Shown here: piece after piece, positions 1 to 10,474 of the stretch
Layout: each line of letters opens with the position of its first letter
How positions within the stretch are numbered: position 1 is the first letter of the stretch
Source: Candidatus Bathyarchaeota archaeon
GTDB taxonomy: Archaea; Thermoproteota; Bathyarchaeia; TCS64
Direction: 5' to 3'
Assembly (NCBI GenBank): GCA_018396695.1
Contig: JAGTQU010000006.1
Coordinates: forward strand, 4,137 to 68,136
DNA length: 64,000 nucleotides
The notes under the pieces: generated by a model
The model's database searches: none
What the model saw: the letters and a program-made list of their open reading frames with translations, nothing else
What the model was told of the DNA's origin: nothing
Position numbers and translations under genes: made by a program

Positions 1-360
1 TCCCCCGCATAGGTCGCATATAACAATAGGGTTCCCTTTGGGATGAAGATGGGGAACTTTCCCTGGACAGGCTTCTATGCATAAACCGCAGGCTGAGCAT
101 TTCGAAGAGTCCGTCTCTACCGCGCCTGTCTCAGAGTTAATCGATAGAGCCCCCATGGGGCAGGCATCAACGCATGGATAATCCTCGCATTGGAAACATA
201 AGTGAGGGACTTCCACACCTGGGACGAGCATGAAAACCCTGATCCTAGAGGCTTCAGGCCAGATCAAGCCTTCATGGCTTAGCGAGCAGGCGATCTCGCA
301 CCTCCTGCAGCCACTGCAGCGCTCATAATCTCTCCTTATCCAAACCTTACTTAAACCCAT
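1..360 (-). CDS. 4Fe-4S ferredoxin-type iron-sulfur protein (3' end runs off the window)
   Basis: Reverse-strand translation from ATG at 360: MGLSKVWIRRDYERCSGCRRCEIACSLSHEG...CFQCEDYPCVDACPMGALSID...CSACGLCIEACPGK...; several CxxCxxCxxxC clusters; open to the window edge. Confidence 0.85.
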   Translation of the reverse strand, partial: MGLSKVWIRRDYERCSGCRRCEIACSLSHEGLIWPEASRIRVFMLVPGVEVPHLCFQCEDYPCVDACPMGALSINSETGAVETDSSKCSACGLCIEACPGKVPHLHPKGNPIVICDLCGG

Positions 361-509
361 TTTGACTGCCTCAGACAAAAATTACTTTTAAAGATTATGA
401 TATTACAGCGTTTAAAGTTTAATTCTTCAGCTAATCTTAAAAACCAAGCATTTTTCCTATTCTCTAAAGTATAATTCAAATCTTGGGATAAAATATTTTT
501 TCAAGATGC

Positions 510-1358
510 TTGATGAGTATTGTTGCCATAGTTAAAGGCGAGAATCCTCAGGAGATGACAGTGAGAGCGCTCGAGATGGTTGAGGCTAAGGGTGCCTTAA
601 CTGAGGATAAGCCCGTCTTGGTGAAACCAAACTACATCAACTCGAGACACCCTTCAACAGGAATCACCACAGATAGCAGGGTAATTGAAGGGGTCATACT
701 GTTTCTAAAGCAATGCGGAGTAAATGAGATCATAATAGGAGAGGGGAGTGGGCACTCTGACACTTTTGAAGCGTTTAGGAACGCTGGAGTAGACGCGGTA
801 GCTGAGAGGATTGGGGCCAAGCTCGTCGACTTAAACAGAGATGAGTTCGTTGAGGTTCATCCACCCAATCCACTGGCTTTGAGAAAGGTGAAGATAGCTA
901 GGACTGCTCTGGAGAGCATGGTGATAAGCGTTCCAAAACTCAAGGTTCATCGAATAACTGGAGTGACGTTGAGCGTTAAGAATATCATGGGAGTGATGAC
1001 TCCGAAAGGATCCATGCATATAGCGCTGAGCAAGAATATTGCTGACCTCGCCTCAGTCGTTAAGCCGAGGGTCTCAGTGATCGATGGCATAATAGCTGGC
1101 GAAGGACACGAGACGAGCGGGGATCCTGTTGAGATGAATCTTGTTATAGCGGGGTTGGATCCCGTAGCGGTTGATACTGTCGGAGCCTCCGTAATGGGAG
1201 TCCCTGTGAGCGAAGTCAAGCACCTCCTATACGCTGCAAAGAAGGGGCTTGGAACCTATGACTTGAACAAGATTAAGGTAGTTGGGGAGAGGATAGAAGA
1301 TGTTAGGAAAGTGTTTAAGAGATCATTGTCTTCTAAGCTTCTAAGCCATCTGGCGTAA
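510..1358 (+). CDS. DUF362 domain protein
   Basis: ORF with VLVKPNYINSRHPSTGITTDSRVIEGVI...GEGSGHSDT and SVKNIMGVMTPKG, typical of the DUF362 family. Confidence 0.8.
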   Translation: MMSIVAIVKGENPQEMTVRALEMVEAKGALTEDKPVLVKPNYINSRHPSTGITTDSRVIEGVILFLKQCGVNEIIIGEGSGHSDTFEAFRNAGVDAVAERIGAKLVDLNRDEFVEVHPPNPLALRKVKIARTALESMVISVPKLKVHRITGVTLSVKNIMGVMTPKGSMHIALSKNIADLASVVKPRVSVIDGIIAGEGHETSGDPVEMNLVIAGLDPVAVDTVGASVMGVPVSEVKHLLYAAKKGLGTYDLNKIKVVGERIEDVRKVFKRSLSSKLLSHLA

Positions 1359-1446
1359 TCGACAACCATCTCAATTTAAGAATTCTTGAGAAAAGAATCA
1401 AGTTCGCCTTATCCAAATCGAAGGCTTAAAAATCCGGGATTTATGA

Positions 1447-1833
1447 TTAGGTTATTTCCAATGGGATTAAATTGCCCTTTTTATCATACACTGCGACGCT
1501 ATCATAATCTCTGAATGGGGGAGCAACTATCATCAGCATCCTACCGTAAAAGTGGTTTAGATCGGTTGGAGAAGGGTGTAGGCTCCCTGACGGGTGGGAG
1601 TGGACGGTTCCAATGATTGAGAAATCTATTGGGAGCATGTGAGGTGGAAAGCTTGTAAACCCACGTCCATATGTGGCCTGAGGAGGGATAAGCAGATCAG
1701 TAATTTTAATCTCATTTCCACGTGTTTCTCCACGGAGTAGTAGTATGGTCTCTCTGGGATAAAGCAGCTTCGCGTTCTCTTGAATCGCCTCCATCAGCCT
1801 TTGACTGATAGAAGCCACCATACTATCTCTCAT
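1447..1833 (-). CDS. Standalone JAMM/MPN metalloprotease (Mov34/JAB1 family)
   Basis: JAMM motif GTVHSHPSGSLHPSPTDLNHF (HxHx7SxxD). Confidence 0.85.
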   Translation of the reverse strand: MRDSMVASISQRLMEAIQENAKLLYPRETILLLRGETRGNEIKITDLLIPPQATYGRGFTSFPPHMLPIDFSIIGTVHSHPSGSLHPSPTDLNHFYGRMLMIVAPPFRDYDSVAVYDKKGNLIPLEIT

Positions 1834-1999
1834 TAGCGATGCTCCTTGACAAATTAAGTCCTAAACATAATTAAAAATCCAGAACCTTCGCAGAGACTCT
1901 TAGATTTTGTTAGACCCTTTAACGGTTGAGAAATAAAATCTAAAAAAGAGGTGTTACCGATATGTAAGAGAGCTAAAAAACTAATGCGTAAAAAAGGTT

Positions 2000-2332
2000 G
2001 TGAAAATGGGAGAGAAGATTCTTTTCGTCTGCACCGGAAATATCGATAGGAGCCCGACGGCTGAAGAGATGTTCAAAGGCAAACCAGGGTTCTCAGTGAA
2101 ATCGGCTGGGACATCTCCAGAAGCCCCAAACAAGATTTCGGCAGAGCTAATCAACTGGGCTGACAAGATTTTCGCCATGGAGGAAGAGCATAAAAGGGAA
2201 ATAATACGAATAGTGCCTGAAGCTGTGCAGAAAACAATAGTTCTAGGTATTCCAGACGTGTTCAAAAGGAATCAACCAGAACTGAAACGATTGATACAGG
2301 AAAGGCTAAAGGGGTATAGCAAGTTAACTTAA
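2000..2332 (+). CDS. Low-molecular-weight phosphotyrosine phosphatase-like protein
   Basis: N-terminal P-loop FVCTGNIDRSPTAEEMF (CX5R). Confidence 0.8.
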   Translation: MKMGEKILFVCTGNIDRSPTAEEMFKGKPGFSVKSAGTSPEAPNKISAELINWADKIFAMEEEHKREIIRIVPEAVQKTIVLGIPDVFKRNQPELKRLIQERLKGYSKLT

Positions 2333-2435
2333 AAAACCTTCTCTTTAGATCCCACAATCCAATTTCACCATATTATCTTCGATAGCGTTAAATCTATCAG
2401 CAATCGTCTCAAAGCATTGAAAAGAAGGGGACTAA

Positions 2436-5375
2436 ATGAGCTACTGGTCTAAAAGCCTCGAAGAAACGCTGAGAGACCTAAACTCTTCTAAGAATGGTCT
2501 AAGTGAGAAAGAGGCTAAAAGTAGACTGAAGAAATACGGGCTCAATGATGTCCCTAAAAGGAAGGAGAAAACCGCTTTAAAAATTCTCAGCGATCAGGTT
2601 ACAGATCTATTGGCTATTGTATTGATCATAGCCTCAATTATTTCGTATTTTACTGGCGGAGAAACTGAGGCGTTCATAATTCTAGCCATCGTTTTGGTTA
2701 ACATCCTTGTAGGATTCATACAGGAATATAAGTCTGAGAATTCGCTGAGAAAACTCGCCTCGCTAATAAGTTACAGGGCTAAAGCCCTGAGGGGTAACGA
2801 AGTAGTTGAAGTAGACACTAGGTATCTCGTGCCTGGAGATATTGTCCTCCTCGAGACTGGCGACAGGATCCCAGCTGATCTCCGGATTTTTGAAGCTGAC
2901 GATCTTGAAATAGATGAGTCAATCGTCACTGGAGAATCCTTTCCGGTCCATAAATCATCTGAGCCGATTAGGGTTGAGGGATTCGAACCTCAACGCATGG
3001 AGAATATGGCTTTTCTTGGCACGCTAGTGGTAAACGGTAAGGGGAAAGGCGTAGTAGTCTCTACCGGGATGGGCACCATCCTAGGAAAGGTGGCGGGCTT
3101 TTTAAAATTAACCGAGCCTGAGACTAATTATCAGAAGAACATCAAGAACTTCAGCAGGTTCCTAGTCAAAAGCATTCTCTTCGGAACGGCTTTCATATTC
3201 GTAATGAACTCTCTGACGGGTAAAAGCCTCATCGACTCGGCATTGTTCTCCTTAGCATTAGCAGTCGGTATAATACCAGAATCGCTTCCGATTATAATCA
3301 CTATCGGGCTCTCAAGAGGCGCGCTCATGCTGAGCCGCGGCGGCGTCATAGTGAAGAAGCTGAGCGTTATTGAGGATCTTGGAAACATGGACGTCCTATG
3401 CACAGACAAGACCGGGACCATCACGCAAAACAAGATAACATTGCATGACTATTTTGACTTGAATGGCAATAGAAGCGAGGAGCTGATAAAATTAGCTTCT
3501 CGCTGCGTATCCGTTATGGAGATAAGTGGCATATTAGAGAGCACGTTTACCGGTAGCCCGATGGATGTAGCCATAGTCGAATATGCCCTAAGCCATGGTA
3601 TCACACAGTCTAAAACCGAGCTCATCGAAATAATACCATTCAATTATACTAGAAGAAGAATGAGCGTCGTGACTAGGAATGGAGAAGGGTATATGCTCAT
3701 CTGCAAAGGAGCTCCTGAGAGCTTACTCCCCGTCTGCTCGTCTATGAGGATTAACGGTAACGTTACGAGGCTGGACGGGGATCGAGTTCTCAAAGCCTTC
3801 GAAGAGCTCTCTAGAAAAGGATATCGAGTTCTAGGCTTAGCAGTAAAGGATATTGAAAGGAAGGAAGATTACTCTGAATCCGATGAGCATGGTTTAACCT
3901 TTCTAGGCCTACTCTGCTTCTTAGACCCTCTGAAACCTACAGCTGAGCAGTCTATACATCAACTCAGAGAACTAGGTGTCGAGATCAAGATCTTGACTGG
4001 AGACAATCCAATCGTAACAAAGGCTAGGGCAGAAGAGGTAGGCATGAAGGTAGAGATGCTTACAGGGAAAGAAATAGACGCCATGAATGATGAAGCGATT
4101 GGAGAGGCTGTTGAAAAGACTAACGTGTTTGCGAGGCTAACACCAGACCAGAAGGCCAGAATAGTCCGAGCATTGAGCAAAAACGGTCACGTTGTAGGCT
4201 TTCTAGGTGACGGGGTTAACGACGCGCCGCCTTTGAAGAGCGCCGATGTGGGAATATCTGTAGACGGCGCTGTAGACATAGCGAAAGAGGCGGCGGATAT
4301 AATCCTGACGGAGAGTAGTCTAGAGATTATTTCCAAAGGTATTGTGGAAGGTAGAAAAACCTTCAGCAACACAACCAAGTACGTACTGAACACTGTTTCC
4401 GCCAACCTAGGCAATATGGCATCGCTTGCCGTAATCTCAGTTATATTAGACTTTCTCCCCATGCTCCCCTTCCAAGTCCTACTTACAAACCTGATAAGTG
4501 ACGGGCCACTTCTATCGATCTCGACGGATAAGGTTGATGAGGAGGAGCTACGTAAGCCTAAGAACTGGAATATAGGTTTGATAAGTAGGTTCTCAGCTTT
4601 CTTCGGGGGTATAAGCTCAGTATTCGACTTCACAACTTTCGGTATAGCCTTGGCTCTAGCAGGAGACAATGTAATGTTGTTTAGAACTGCATGGTTCATC
4701 GAGTCCACGCTGTCTGAGATTATAGTAACATTCGCGATTCGAACAAAGAAGAGGTTCTATCAGAGTAGCCCAAGCAGAATTCTATTATCCATGTCCATCA
4801 TATGCGGCCTATTAACAGTGCTTCTCCCCTACTCCCCGGTCAATACAATATTCGAATTTTATCCACCCCCCTTAATACTCCTAGCGATAATAGGGGGCAT
4901 ACTGTTAACTTACTTCACCATAGATGAAATATTTAAGAAATTATTCTGGATGCGATATGTACCCGCCCTCGAACTGGTTGTGATTCCCACTAAGAGGATC
5001 GAGCTCACTAGAACTCTAAGACTGATGCAGATCATAGTTGCGGCGATATGCCTCCGCTCCGAAGAGGAGATTTCCATTAATTCTATACTAGATGTTCTTA
5101 AAGACAGTTTAGAATTTCCCTTTAAACAGGAGCAAGTCATTCACAACTTATTCTATCTCCGGCGGGGGGGTCTAATCAGCGTAGATAACCTTAAAAAAAC
5201 TGTTAAACGCGAAGAATTGATGAAAGAATATATTTTGAAACAGGCTAAAAGCGAGTTTTGGTCCGAGATACGCAAAGATTGGCTAAAAGTTAGTTCCACA
5301 ACCCTAATTAAGTATGGTGAAGTTAACCCCGAATACCAGCAACTTCTAACCCGAGAGATTTCTTTAAAAACTTAA
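2436..5375 (+). CDS. P-type cation-transporting ATPase (MgtA-like) with ~130-aa C-terminal extension
   Basis: VLCTDKTGTITQNK phosphorylation motif, TGES-like TGESFPV, GDGVNDAPPLKSADVGISV; extension after the last TM helices. Confidence 0.9.
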   Translation: MSYWSKSLEETLRDLNSSKNGLSEKEAKSRLKKYGLNDVPKRKEKTALKILSDQVTDLLAIVLIIASIISYFTGGETEAFIILAIVLVNILVGFIQEYKSENSLRKLASLISYRAKALRGNEVVEVDTRYLVPGDIVLLETGDRIPADLRIFEADDLEIDESIVTGESFPVHKSSEPIRVEGFEPQRMENMAFLGTLVVNGKGKGVVVSTGMGTILGKVAGFLKLTEPETNYQKNIKNFSRFLVKSILFGTAFIFVMNSLTGKSLIDSALFSLALAVGIIPESLPIIITIGLSRGALMLSRGGVIVKKLSVIEDLGNMDVLCTDKTGTITQNKITLHDYFDLNGNRSEELIKLASRCVSVMEISGILESTFTGSPMDVAIVEYALSHGITQSKTELIEIIPFNYTRRRMSVVTRNGEGYMLICKGAPESLLPVCSSMRINGNVTRLDGDRVLKAFEELSRKGYRVLGLAVKDIERKEDYSESDEHGLTFLGLLCFLDPLKPTAEQSIHQLRELGVEIKILTGDNPIVTKARAEEVGMKVEMLTGKEIDAMNDEAIGEAVEKTNVFARLTPDQKARIVRALSKNGHVVGFLGDGVNDAPPLKSADVGISVDGAVDIAKEAADIILTESSLEIISKGIVEGRKTFSNTTKYVLNTVSANLGNMASLAVISVILDFLPMLPFQVLLTNLISDGPLLSISTDKVDEEELRKPKNWNIGLISRFSAFFGGISSVFDFTTFGIALALAGDNVMLFRTAWFIESTLSEIIVTFAIRTKKRFYQSSPSRILLSMSIICGLLTVLLPYSPVNTIFEFYPPPLILLAIIGGILLTYFTIDEIFKKLFWMRYVPALELVVIPTKRIELTRTLRLMQIIVAAICLRSEEEISINSILDVLKDSLEFPFKQEQVIHNLFYLRRGGLISVDNLKKTVKREELMKEYILKQAKSEFWSEIRKDWLKVSSTTLIKYGEVNPEYQQLLTREISLKT

Positions 5376-5406
5376 ACCATTTACTATAAAGATTCGAGGC
5401 TAAATT

Positions 5407-5820
5407 ATGGAATCACCTACGAAAAAGTCGATGAATAGATTCTCAGCTTTCGCCGTCATATTGATCGTAGCAATACCTTTAGCTTACATGGCGATTACTT
5501 ATCCTAGAATAGTAAGCACCTATTCTGTCTCATTTACATTAGGCATAAACTCGAAACGGATAGAGTTTGAAGTACCCTTCTTGCATGACTCGGTCAGAAT
5601 AGAGGTATCGGTTCGCACTGGAGCCGCTTTATGGGCTGCAAAAATTATGAGTGGTGGAAACTTATTATGGAGCCATACCACTACTCAAGGAGGACAAACA
5701 ACTTATATGAGCGATTGGATTGGAATGCCAAGCGGTCGCTATAATCTAACTTTTGCAACGATCGGTATAGGCTCAATGGAAGCAGAAATCAAGATAACAT
5801 CGAAGGGGGGATTATGGTAA
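5407..5820 (+). CDS. Hypothetical membrane-anchored protein
   Basis: Single N-terminal hydrophobic segment FSAFAVILIVAIPLAYMAI; follows the P-type ATPase. Confidence 0.55.
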   Translation: MESPTKKSMNRFSAFAVILIVAIPLAYMAITYPRIVSTYSVSFTLGINSKRIEFEVPFLHDSVRIEVSVRTGAALWAAKIMSGGNLLWSHTTTQGGQTTYMSDWIGMPSGRYNLTFATIGIGSMEAEIKITSKGGLW

Positions 5821-5941
5821 AAATCTTTCCCCCGTCTAACTTAAATTTGCATATTAAATTTCAACATTAACTAATTCTAGGTTGGGTGCTTTATATGGAT
5901 ATGCTTATACTAAAGACTAAATGATTTTTAATTGATTAATC

Positions 5942-6595
5942 ATGGAGACGAAGATAGAGAAGCCCTCAATGCTCCTTATAGGGGAACAGGCTCCAGACTT
6001 TGAAGCAGTAACCACACATGGAAGGAAGCGGCTCTCAGACTATAAGGGAAAATGGATTATCCTTTTCTCCCATCCAGCTGACTTCACGCCTGTATGTACG
6101 ACGGAGTTCGTAGCCTTTAGCGAGATCCATGACGAGCTTACGAAGAGAAACGTCCAACTCATAGGTTTAAGCATAGACAGCGTCCATTCACACATAGCGT
6201 GGGTTAGATGGATTAAAGAAAAGATGGGCGTACAAATACCTTTCCCAATAATAGCTGACTTAGACATGAAAGTCGCAAGCCTCTTCGGAATGATCCATCC
6301 TAAGCAGAGCTCGACATCAGCAATCAGAGCCGTCTTCTTCATAGACCCGGAGCAGAAGATTAGAGCCGTAATATACTACCCTCTGAACGTAGGTCGAAAC
6401 ATGCAGGAGATCCTGAGAGTTTTGGACGCCCTTCAGACCGCGGACAAGCATAAGGTGGCCCTACCTGCGAACTGGAAGCCTGGAGACAAAGCTATAGTGC
6501 CTCCGCCAGCCACCCAGGAAGACGCTGAGAAGAGGCTGAGTGAAGGCTACGAATGCGTAGACTGGTTCCTCTGTAAGAAGAGTCTACCCTCCTAA
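5942..6595 (+). CDS. Peroxiredoxin (Prx6/archaeal thioredoxin peroxidase type)
   Basis: HPADFTPVCTTEF active site; C-terminal Cys pair YECVDWFLCKK. Confidence 0.93.
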   Translation: METKIEKPSMLLIGEQAPDFEAVTTHGRKRLSDYKGKWIILFSHPADFTPVCTTEFVAFSEIHDELTKRNVQLIGLSIDSVHSHIAWVRWIKEKMGVQIPFPIIADLDMKVASLFGMIHPKQSSTSAIRAVFFIDPEQKIRAVIYYPLNVGRNMQEILRVLDALQTADKHKVALPANWKPGDKAIVPPPATQEDAEKRLSEGYECVDWFLCKKSLPS

Positions 6596-6641
6596 ACCTT
6601 TTTTCACTTGTATAACGAATAATTCTGGATAGGCATTCAAA

Positions 6642-7415
6642 ATGGCTTTAAAAACATACAGTTTCCAGAGATGGATTAATATTTTGACATTCGCCGCCAC
6701 TATTATAATCAACGGTTTAGCAGGTAGCGCAAGGCTTATCGGCGGTAAGACTACCGCAGAGGTTTCGGATTCTTTTCCAACTCTAATAACTCCTGCAGGC
6801 TATGTTTTCTCGATATGGGGAGTCATATACGTTTTATTAGGCGTATTCATGGTTTACCAAGCTTTGCCGAGCCAAAAAAATAACCGCTTCCAAGAGAAGG
6901 TTGGATGGTTATTCGCTTTAAGCAACCTGTTAAATATTTTCTGGATATTTCTTTGGCATTTCGGGCAACTCGTTTTATCCGTAATCTTGATGACCCTAAT
7001 TTTCCTTGACCTAATACTAATTTACCTACGCCTACAGACCGTTAAGACCGGAGTTTCAACCCTTGAGAAAATAGCCGTTCATCTACCCTTCAGCGTCTAC
7101 CTAGGCTGGATCACAATAGCATCCATAGCAAATTTTGCCGCGATGCTAGTATCGGTTAGATGGGACGGGTTCGGCATAAGCTCTGAAATATGGGCTGTTT
7201 TAATCATAATAGTAGCTACATGTGTTACAGTCCTTGTATTGGCAACAAAAAGGGATATACCCTACTCCCTTGTAGTTGTTTGGGCGTTGCTTGGAATCGC
7301 GGTAGCCCAAGGGAAAACTCAAATAGTTGTTGTGACATCAGAGTTTTGCACATTCCTTATAATACTGACCATAGCCATAATAATTTTCTCTAAGAAACTA
7401 CGCAAAAGCCCCTAA
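6642..7415 (+). CDS. TspO/MBR-like multi-TM membrane protein
   Basis: Polytopic protein with FPTLITPAGYVFSIWGVIYVLLG, resembling the TspO/MBR-related family. Confidence 0.55.
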   Translation: MALKTYSFQRWINILTFAATIIINGLAGSARLIGGKTTAEVSDSFPTLITPAGYVFSIWGVIYVLLGVFMVYQALPSQKNNRFQEKVGWLFALSNLLNIFWIFLWHFGQLVLSVILMTLIFLDLILIYLRLQTVKTGVSTLEKIAVHLPFSVYLGWITIASIANFAAMLVSVRWDGFGISSEIWAVLIIIVATCVTVLVLATKRDIPYSLVVVWALLGIAVAQGKTQIVVVTSEFCTFLIILTIAIIIFSKKLRKSP

Positions 7416-7515
7416 ACCTTGAAAAAGGTTGAATTATCCTATTTTTTCATAAAATACCTGAAAAATAATGGAATCCGTAAAATCGTTTAATAGGCTTCAA
7501 GCTTGATCCAAAAAG

Positions 7516-8196
7516 TTAGATGAATCCTCTACTCCTAAGATAGATTATCACAGAGACGATTATTATAATCGCTAGAAGGACAAGATAGGGTAGCCAAGCC
7601 ATAAGAATGTCCTGAATCGATGGAGGCTTAACTTGAGCCGGTATGGTGTAGGTGACATACCCCTCATCTGGCGCGTAGTCTGTTTCAGTCTCGGTAACGA
7701 ACAGAAGATTTATCGCGGCTGTAACACCGAGATCCGAGACCGATAAGGCAATGCTTATACTGCTAGAATCCTTCTTCGACTGCAGAGCCTTGTCCTTCAC
7801 CCATGCTGAACCAGACCACTTATAGAGGTAGAAGAAAGGGGTTGCTCCATCTGACATATGGATGTAATAGTCGGCACCCATTTTATGCGTTCCTAAATAG
7901 CCTGAACTGTCTCCTGTTGATCGACTCCCGTCAGAATCGATCCATATGTACAATGATTCTGGCTGGATCGTCCCTAAAACCCTTACATTAAAGTAGATAA
8001 TACCCTCCTCTACCGTGACCCTGCAGGAGATTATGTCATAGTTAGGCTCCTCATCCTCCCTTGTATCAACGACGACGGGGACAACATTCGAGAAATCAGG
8101 CCAGGGAAGATACGTCTGAGACTTGGCTAAGCCTATTATAGAAGGAATGACCAACAATTGGGTTATAAAGATGAAGACGAGAAAACTACTCTTCAT
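7516..8196 (-). CDS. Secreted/surface protein with C-terminal membrane anchor
   Basis: Signal-like N-terminus SFLVFIFITQLLVIPSIIGLA and C-terminal TM LPYLVLLAIIIIVSVIIYLRSRGFI. Confidence 0.6.
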   Translation of the reverse strand: MKSSFLVFIFITQLLVIPSIIGLAKSQTYLPWPDFSNVVPVVVDTREDEEPNYDIISCRVTVEEGIIYFNVRVLGTIQPESLYIWIDSDGSRSTGDSSGYLGTHKMGADYYIHMSDGATPFFYLYKWSGSAWVKDKALQSKKDSSSISIALSVSDLGVTAAINLLFVTETETDYAPDEGYVTYTIPAQVKPPSIQDILMAWLPYLVLLAIIIIVSVIIYLRSRGFI

Positions 8197-8436
8197 TAAA
8201 GATCAGTTGAATGTTACCTTATAACTATATAAAATTTATCACGAAGAAATAAGATGAACCAAGTATTCAAAAATCTAAAACATCATTAACCTCGGCACAA
8301 GAACAGTATCACATGTTGTTTTTGAGGGCATTTGAAAAAGTTTTCCAAAAATATGCCTGCAGAATAGCACCGGCATCTTCAGAAATAGACTATTTTTAAT
8401 AAACATACAACTCTTAAACATAATACAGGTGGTTGT

Positions 8437-9312
8437 TTGAGCGAAGAAAAGAGGGAGAGCCTAGTTAAGATAGCGTGCTGCCAGATCGAGCCTAAAGTAG
8501 GTTTAAAGGAGCAGAATGTGAAAAAAACCTTGGATTATATACGCAAAGCTGTAGACGAAGAGGCTAATCTAATCCTTCTACCCGAGCTTTCGAACACTGG
8601 ATACGTTTTCAACACACGCCAAGAAGCTTACGAGCTAGCGGAGAAGATCCCTGAAGGAGATACGGCTCAGACCTGGGTTGAATATGCTGAGAAACACGGC
8701 GTATACATAGCAGCAGGGATCGCTGAGAGAGATGGGGATAATCTTTACAACTCTTCAATACTTGTGGGTCCTGAAGGGTTTATCGGTAACTATAGGAAAC
8801 TCCACCTCTGGAACAGAGAGAAACTCTTCTTCGAGCCAGGCGACCTTGGGCTCCCCGTATACAATACACCAATAGGCAGGTTGGGGATGTACATCTGCTA
8901 TGATATGTGGTTTCCCGAGATGACGAGGATTTATGCCCTCCAGGGTGTAGACTTAATCCTTAACGTAACTAACTGGGTTGCATCAGAGAAGCCTTCAGAG
9001 GACAGTCGGCTCACTGAGACTGTATGCGTCTCCAACGCGTATATGAACGCCATCTTCATAGCGGCTGCCGACAGGATCGGCGTCGAGAGGATGCAGCCTT
9101 TCCTGGGCAGAAGCATGATAGTCTCGCCTTCGGGTGAGGTGCTCGGCGGACCAGCCAGCTACGATAGCGAGGAGATCATCTATGCGAAGTGCAACCTATC
9201 TGAAGCGCGGCTGAGGAAGAGGAAGACGAGGCTAAACCATGTAATCTTAGACAGACGGACCGACGTATATGATGCTCTCTTAGGGTATGGAGAGATACCG
9301 TTCAATTGGTGA
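8437..9312 (+). CDS. Carbon-nitrogen hydrolase (nitrilase superfamily)
   Basis: LILLPELSNTGY (Glu), YRKLHLWNREK (Lys), GMYICYDMWFPE (Cys): nitrilase triad. Confidence 0.9.
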   Translation: MSEEKRESLVKIACCQIEPKVGLKEQNVKKTLDYIRKAVDEEANLILLPELSNTGYVFNTRQEAYELAEKIPEGDTAQTWVEYAEKHGVYIAAGIAERDGDNLYNSSILVGPEGFIGNYRKLHLWNREKLFFEPGDLGLPVYNTPIGRLGMYICYDMWFPEMTRIYALQGVDLILNVTNWVASEKPSEDSRLTETVCVSNAYMNAIFIAAADRIGVERMQPFLGRSMIVSPSGEVLGGPASYDSEEIIYAKCNLSEARLRKRKTRLNHVILDRRTDVYDALLGYGEIPFNW

Positions 9313-9337
9313 CTAGAAGAGATCGGAAGTCTTTTTT

Positions 9338-10315
9338 TTAAAGCTTGAGAAGCCTTTCAGCATTCTCTCCTAGAATATCTCTCTTATCCGTTTCGCTTAT
9401 GGGTAGACCCCTGATCCTGGCAACTGCATTCTCCAGATCCCCTATCTGGTGGGGGAAGTCGCTTCCCATTAGGATCTTCTCAGCCCCAAGGAACCTGTAA
9501 GTTGACATGAAGACATCTTCATCATATATTATCGAATCGACCCAAATCTTCCTGAGGTAATGTGAAGGCGGCTCCTTAATCTTCACCTTGCACTCGGGGT
9601 AAGCATTGTAGCCTACATCGATCCTTCCTCGAAGGTAGGGGTAGACACCTCCCAAATGAGAGGCGACAAGCTTCAAGGCGGGGAACTTTTTTAAAACTCC
9701 GCTGAAGACTAGCCTGAGGACGGATAGAGTCGTATCAACCCCAAATCCTAGAATAGGAACGAGTCTGAAGCCATCTAGGTAAAGATGATTTATAGGCGAG
9801 GTTGGGTGTACGTATAAAGGCACATCAAGCCTAACGGCTTTATCAAACAAGGGTGTAAAATCCTCTGAGTCAAGAGGCTTCCCGTTAACGTTAGAGAGGA
9901 GCATAGCTCCCTTTAAGCCGCACTCTTTAACAGCTCTCTCAAGCTCCTCAGCGGCTTTATCAGGCTTCTGGAGCGGTAGGGTGGCGAGGGCAGTAAACCT
10001 ATCTGGATACTTCTCAATGATTTCGCCGAATTCGTTGTTGGTAAGCCGGGCGAGTTTGATCCCCTGTTCAGGCTCCTCGCGTTCAACTCCCGGAGTCGTC
10101 AAGGTTAGAACCTGTTTATCGACCCCGTACTTGTCCATCGCCTTAATCCTTTCACCTAAATCAACATGAGGACCTACAACTATGTTGTAGTCTCCCTCGT
10201 AGCTGATGATCAGCCGACCTAGACTATCCTTGGAGACAGAGGCATAGCCATGTCCCTTCTTCAACTCGTCGATGTAAGCCTTAGGGTAGAAGTGGTTGTG
10301 AAAATCTATTATCAA
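9338..10315 (-). CDS. Amidohydrolase (ACMSD-like amidohydrolase_2 family)
   Basis: IDFHNHFYP metal motif, YVHPTSP, ASHLGG, ILMGSDFPH. Confidence 0.85.
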   Translation of the reverse strand: MIIDFHNHFYPKAYIDELKKGHGYASVSKDSLGRLIISYEGDYNIVVGPHVDLGERIKAMDKYGVDKQVLTLTTPGVEREEPEQGIKLARLTNNEFGEIIEKYPDRFTALATLPLQKPDKAAEELERAVKECGLKGAMLLSNVNGKPLDSEDFTPLFDKAVRLDVPLYVHPTSPINHLYLDGFRLVPILGFGVDTTLSVLRLVFSGVLKKFPALKLVASHLGGVYPYLRGRIDVGYNAYPECKVKIKEPPSHYLRKIWVDSIIYDEDVFMSTYRFLGAEKILMGSDFPHQIGDLENAVARIRGLPISETDKRDILGENAERLLKL

Positions 10316-10474
10316 CTTGATCTCTCTAAATACCTCTAAACCCCTCTAATAAAAGAATTGGATACGTTAACCTATCCAAACGGCTTTGTAATAGGAAGAT
10401 GAAAGAAAAGAATTTTCCATTTATGTATACGTGTCTCAAAGGATCAGTAAAATCATTAGAATGTGATTTATGTT

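Noticed and set aside
4187-4708. Long antisense ORFs such as 4187-4708, 13538-14014, 51687-52073, 55499-55840 and 37200-37676
   Set aside because: Shadow ORFs opposite strongly supported genes; Ser/Pro/Ile-rich low-information translations without recognisable domains.
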